Assembly: GCA_021325355.1 (NCBI GenBank)
Contig: JAJPHI010000019.1
Coordinates: forward strand, 124,001 to 188,000
DNA from: Pseudomonadota bacterium
GTDB lineage: Bacteria; Desulfobacterota; Binatia; Binatales; Binataceae
DNA: 64,000 nucleotides
Direction of reading: 5' to 3'
The position numbers and the translations under genes are program-made. Below the pieces are notes generated by a model that worked only from the letters and a program-made list of their open reading frames with translations, was not told where the DNA came from and did not search any database. Below are positions 62,222-64,000 of this stretch, in pieces. Position 1 is the first letter of the stretch, and each line of letters begins with the position of its first letter.

Positions 62222-62773
62222 TCACGCTATCCGGAGGGCAAACCATCCGATTGCCGCGGCAAGGAGGATAAGCAGCGCCGGATTGATGCGGCGGAGCAGG
62301 AGCACGGCCGCCACCGAGGCGGTGATCGCGCTGGTGATCAGGTTGTGGCGCAGGGAGTGGTGAAAGTTGAGCGTCGCCACGGTACCGATCGCGTAAACCC
62401 CGGAAAGCATCAGCCCCACCGTGATCGGCGCCATCCCGCGCTGGACGGCGTCGCGCCAGGGCGATTCGCGAAAATGATCCCAAATCCGGCCGGCGGCGAA
62501 GGCCAGCGTACAGGACGGCAGATAGAACGCAATCAGCACCAGCAGCGCCCCCGCCACACCGCCGACTTTGAAACCGATCACCGCCACCATGTTCATGTTG
62601 GGGCCCGGCGCGAGCTGGCCGAGACTGTAGAGGTCGGTGAACTGCTCGGCGGTCATCCAGTGATGGAGTGCGACCACCTCATGCTTCATTTGCGGCAGGA
62701 CGGCAGTGCCGCCGCCGACCGCCAATAACGACAGCAGCGCGAAGACGTTGACGAGGCCAACGAGCCGCTTCAT
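62222..62773 (-). CDS. chrA: chromate transporter, C-terminal half (short-chain CHR)
   Basis: 183 residues with five or six membrane helices, one CHR domain. FALLSLLAVGGGTAVLPQMKHEVV and YSLGQLAPGPNMNMVAVIGFKVGG are the family signature (GGG and PGP). It overlaps the N-terminal-type half by ATGA, so the usual two-domain ChrA is made as two coupled proteins. The cargo is chromate by family; sulfate or another oxyanion is possible. Confidence 0.87.
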   Translation of the reverse strand: MKRLVGLVNVFALLSLLAVGGGTAVLPQMKHEVVALHHWMTAEQFTDLYSLGQLAPGPNMNMVAVIGFKVGGVAGALLVLIAFYLPSCTLAFAAGRIWDHFRESPWRDAVQRGMAPITVGLMLSGVYAIGTVATLNFHHSLRHNLITSAITASVAAVLLLRRINPALLILLAAAIGWFALRIA

Positions 62774-63429
62774 GCTCCCCCCTCGATGCGCTCGGGCGGG
62801 GCTTCCCGATGCTGCGCGGCGCGACGCGCGTGAAACGCCGCCTGCTTCGCATGGTATTCCGCGGCGGCCACGCGATCGGTCGGCCGATAGCTCCAGATCG
62901 CGATCGGCGCAAGCACCACCAGCATCGGCACCAGTGAGACATGCCAGATACCGACCGGCACGAAGGCCGCGGCCACAATCAGCAAATCGGCTAACCGCTG
63001 CACCGCGCGCCTGCCAATCTGTAGCGACACCGCGAGAATCAAACCCACCGCTGCCGCTCCAACGCCGGCCAGCGCGGCCCCGACATCGGGATTGGCCCGC
63101 AGATGCGCATAAAGCACGCCCAGTACGAAAATCATCAGCGCCCCCGGGATGATCATGCCGAGCGCCGCCGCAATCGCCCCACCGACGCCTGCGAGCCGCG
63201 ATCCCACGATCACGGCGACGTTGGTCGAAATCAGTCCCGGGACGGTTTCGCCGATTTCGAGAGCGGCGATGAACTCATCGTCATCCAGCCAGTTAAGCCG
63301 CGAAACCAGGTGATCGCGCAGATAAGCAACCACGCCGCCGCCAAAACTGGTCGCCCCCATGTACAGGAACGCCCAGAAGAGTCTCCCCGGGGTGACCCCG
63401 TTCTCGCCCTCGTGGCTCATTCGCTCCAT
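62770..63429 (-). CDS. chrA: chromate transporter, N-terminal half (short-chain CHR)
   Basis: 219 residues, one CHR domain with about six helices: FLYMGATSFGGGVVAYLRDHLV and ALEIGETVPGLISTNVAVIVGSRLAG. About 40 hydrophilic residues with a coiled-coil look end the protein (EYHAKQAAFHARRAAQHRE), which minimal CHR proteins lack. It is translated before the second half. The start may be ATG 63420, three codons later, which has GGAG just upstream. Confidence 0.87.
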   Translation of the reverse strand: MERMSHEGENGVTPGRLFWAFLYMGATSFGGGVVAYLRDHLVSRLNWLDDDEFIAALEIGETVPGLISTNVAVIVGSRLAGVGGAIAAALGMIIPGALMIFVLGVLYAHLRANPDVGAALAGVGAAAVGLILAVSLQIGRRAVQRLADLLIVAAAFVPVGIWHVSLVPMLVVLAPIAIWSYRPTDRVAAAEYHAKQAAFHARRAAQHREAPPERIEGGA

Positions 63430-63532
63430 TTGCCGGATTCAGTAAGCGCCGCAGGCCCGCCGGACCGTGCCCCCCTCACACTTTGTGTCTCGCCCTGATG
63501 TAAGTACCAATGTATGCGACGGCTTGTAATAC

Positions 63533-63561
63533 TTGACAGCATCCGTCGCGTGCGTTACGAG
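63533..63561 (+). promoter_or_regulatory. possible promoter of the cytochrome c gene
   Basis: TTGACA (63533-63538), 17-base spacer, TACGAG (63556-63561). The -35 is perfect and the -10 weak. Confidence 0.35.
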
Positions 63562-63651
63562 CGAGATGCCCTCGCTGATGGGACAGGTCGGCCGGGGATG
63601 GAGAAACGGTAGGGGGATGCTACCAACAGATTGTTCGACGCAGGGGAGGAA

Positions 63652-64000
63652 ATGATGCGAAGGGATTTCGGCTTGCGGAAGCTGGCGTCCGTGATGGCGG
63701 TAAGCGGCGCGTTGGTTTGGGCGGCATCAGCGGGGGCGCAAACAATGGGCCCCGGTGGTGAGCTTATCACCGGCAAAGGGCTGTTCCGCGCACATTGTGC
63801 GCAGTGCCACGGGATGGACGGGAAAGGTGACGGACCGGTCGCGCCGGCGCTCAAAGTAAAGCCCGCCAACCTGACGTTGCTGGCTCAGAAAAACGGCGGC
63901 ACCTTCCCTGAACAGGAAGTGACTGACGCCATCAAGGGCACCTCGCAGATCAGGGCTCACGGGACGGGTATCGGCCAGTCCCCGATGCCCGTGTGGGGCC
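63652..64000 (+). CDS. c-type cytochrome, cut by the window end
   Basis: At least 116 residues, open at the end of the window. Translation gives MMRRDFGLRKLASVMAV and a signal peptide with likely cleavage after SAGA. It continues GKGLFRAHCAQCHGMDGKGDGP: CAQCH is the haem c site. SPMPVWG near the end supplies the likely axial methionine. It is probably a periplasmic electron carrier or a subunit of a larger complex beyond the window. The start is ATG 63652 or 63655, with GGGGAGGA just upstream. Confidence 0.85.
   Translation, partial: MMRRDFGLRKLASVMAVSGALVWAASAGAQTMGPGGELITGKGLFRAHCAQCHGMDGKGDGPVAPALKVKPANLTLLAQKNGGTFPEQEVTDAIKGTSQIRAHGTGIGQSPMPVWG

Overview
The window is a high-GC, densely coded stretch of a Gram-negative bacterial chromosome. 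LptD, an LpxL-type acyltransferase, LolC/E, LolD and a GspD secretin show an outer membrane with lipopolysaccharide. The mix of CaiB/BaiF CoA-transferases, luciferase-like monooxygenase, short-chain dehydrogenases, crotonase and amidohydrolase resembles uncultured soil lineages such as Binatota (Desulfobacterota_B). That placement is inference from gene content only. I saw no rRNA, tRNA, CRISPR array, insertion sequence, integrase or phage gene.

Regions. 1-3.6 kb: sigma-32-type factor, RNA polymerase omega, a two-domain sulfurtransferase, an SDR and an Rrf2 regulator. 3.7-6.2 kb: assimilatory sulfite reductase and APS reductase, divergent from the Rrf2 gene, with two direct repeats in the gap that could be its operator. 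6.2-9.0 kb: secreted or membrane proteins of unknown role. 9.0-9.7 kb: a gap with hairpins and one possible 71-aa zinc-ribbon gene. 9.7-17.2 kb: acyl-CoA carboxylase biotin subunits, cold-shock protein, ferritin-like protein, ZIP transporter, DprA and topoisomerase I. 17.2-26.9 kb: an ECF42-like sigma factor with its DGPF partner, TrmFO, a CoA-transferase, a glycosyltransferase, a lipoprotein, a VOC protein, a persulfide dioxygenase-rhodanese fusion, ThiI and a phosphatase. 27.2-34.2 kb: small HTH protein, deformylase, beta-lactamase-like hydrolase, LD-carboxypeptidase, FolC and LptD.

34.5-49.6 kb: a secreted phosphoesterase, then an accessory metabolic region: APH-like kinase, SGNH protein, crotonase, acetoacetate-decarboxylase-like protein, luciferase-like monooxygenase, MFS transporter, tandem SDRs, OsmC, Tag, a second CoA-transferase, a doubled DUF971 protein, flavin reductase and an isocitrate/isopropylmalate dehydrogenase. 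49.6-51.9 kb: Rieske ferredoxin, TetR regulator and a di-iron protein, with a promoter and TetR-type palindrome. 51.9-64 kb: LpxL-like enzyme, GspD, LolC/E-LolD, a CADD-type protein (probable non-canonical pABA synthase), a putative molybdenum-cofactor carrier, D-aminoacylase-like hydrolase, an unknown CYTH-like protein, a split chromate transporter and a truncated cytochrome c.

The best candidates for something new are: the Rieske/di-iron/TetR unit (a possible undescribed oxygenase system); the CADD protein, whose ligand and sacrificial Tyr/Lys positions match the known enzyme with a constant offset; the crotonase and decarboxylase homologues that lack their usual catalytic residues; and the tandem DUF971 protein. 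Sulfur handling recurs (sulfite reductase, APS reductase, sulfurtransferase, persulfide dioxygenase, ThiI), which suggests aerobic sulfate assimilation plus persulfide detoxification.
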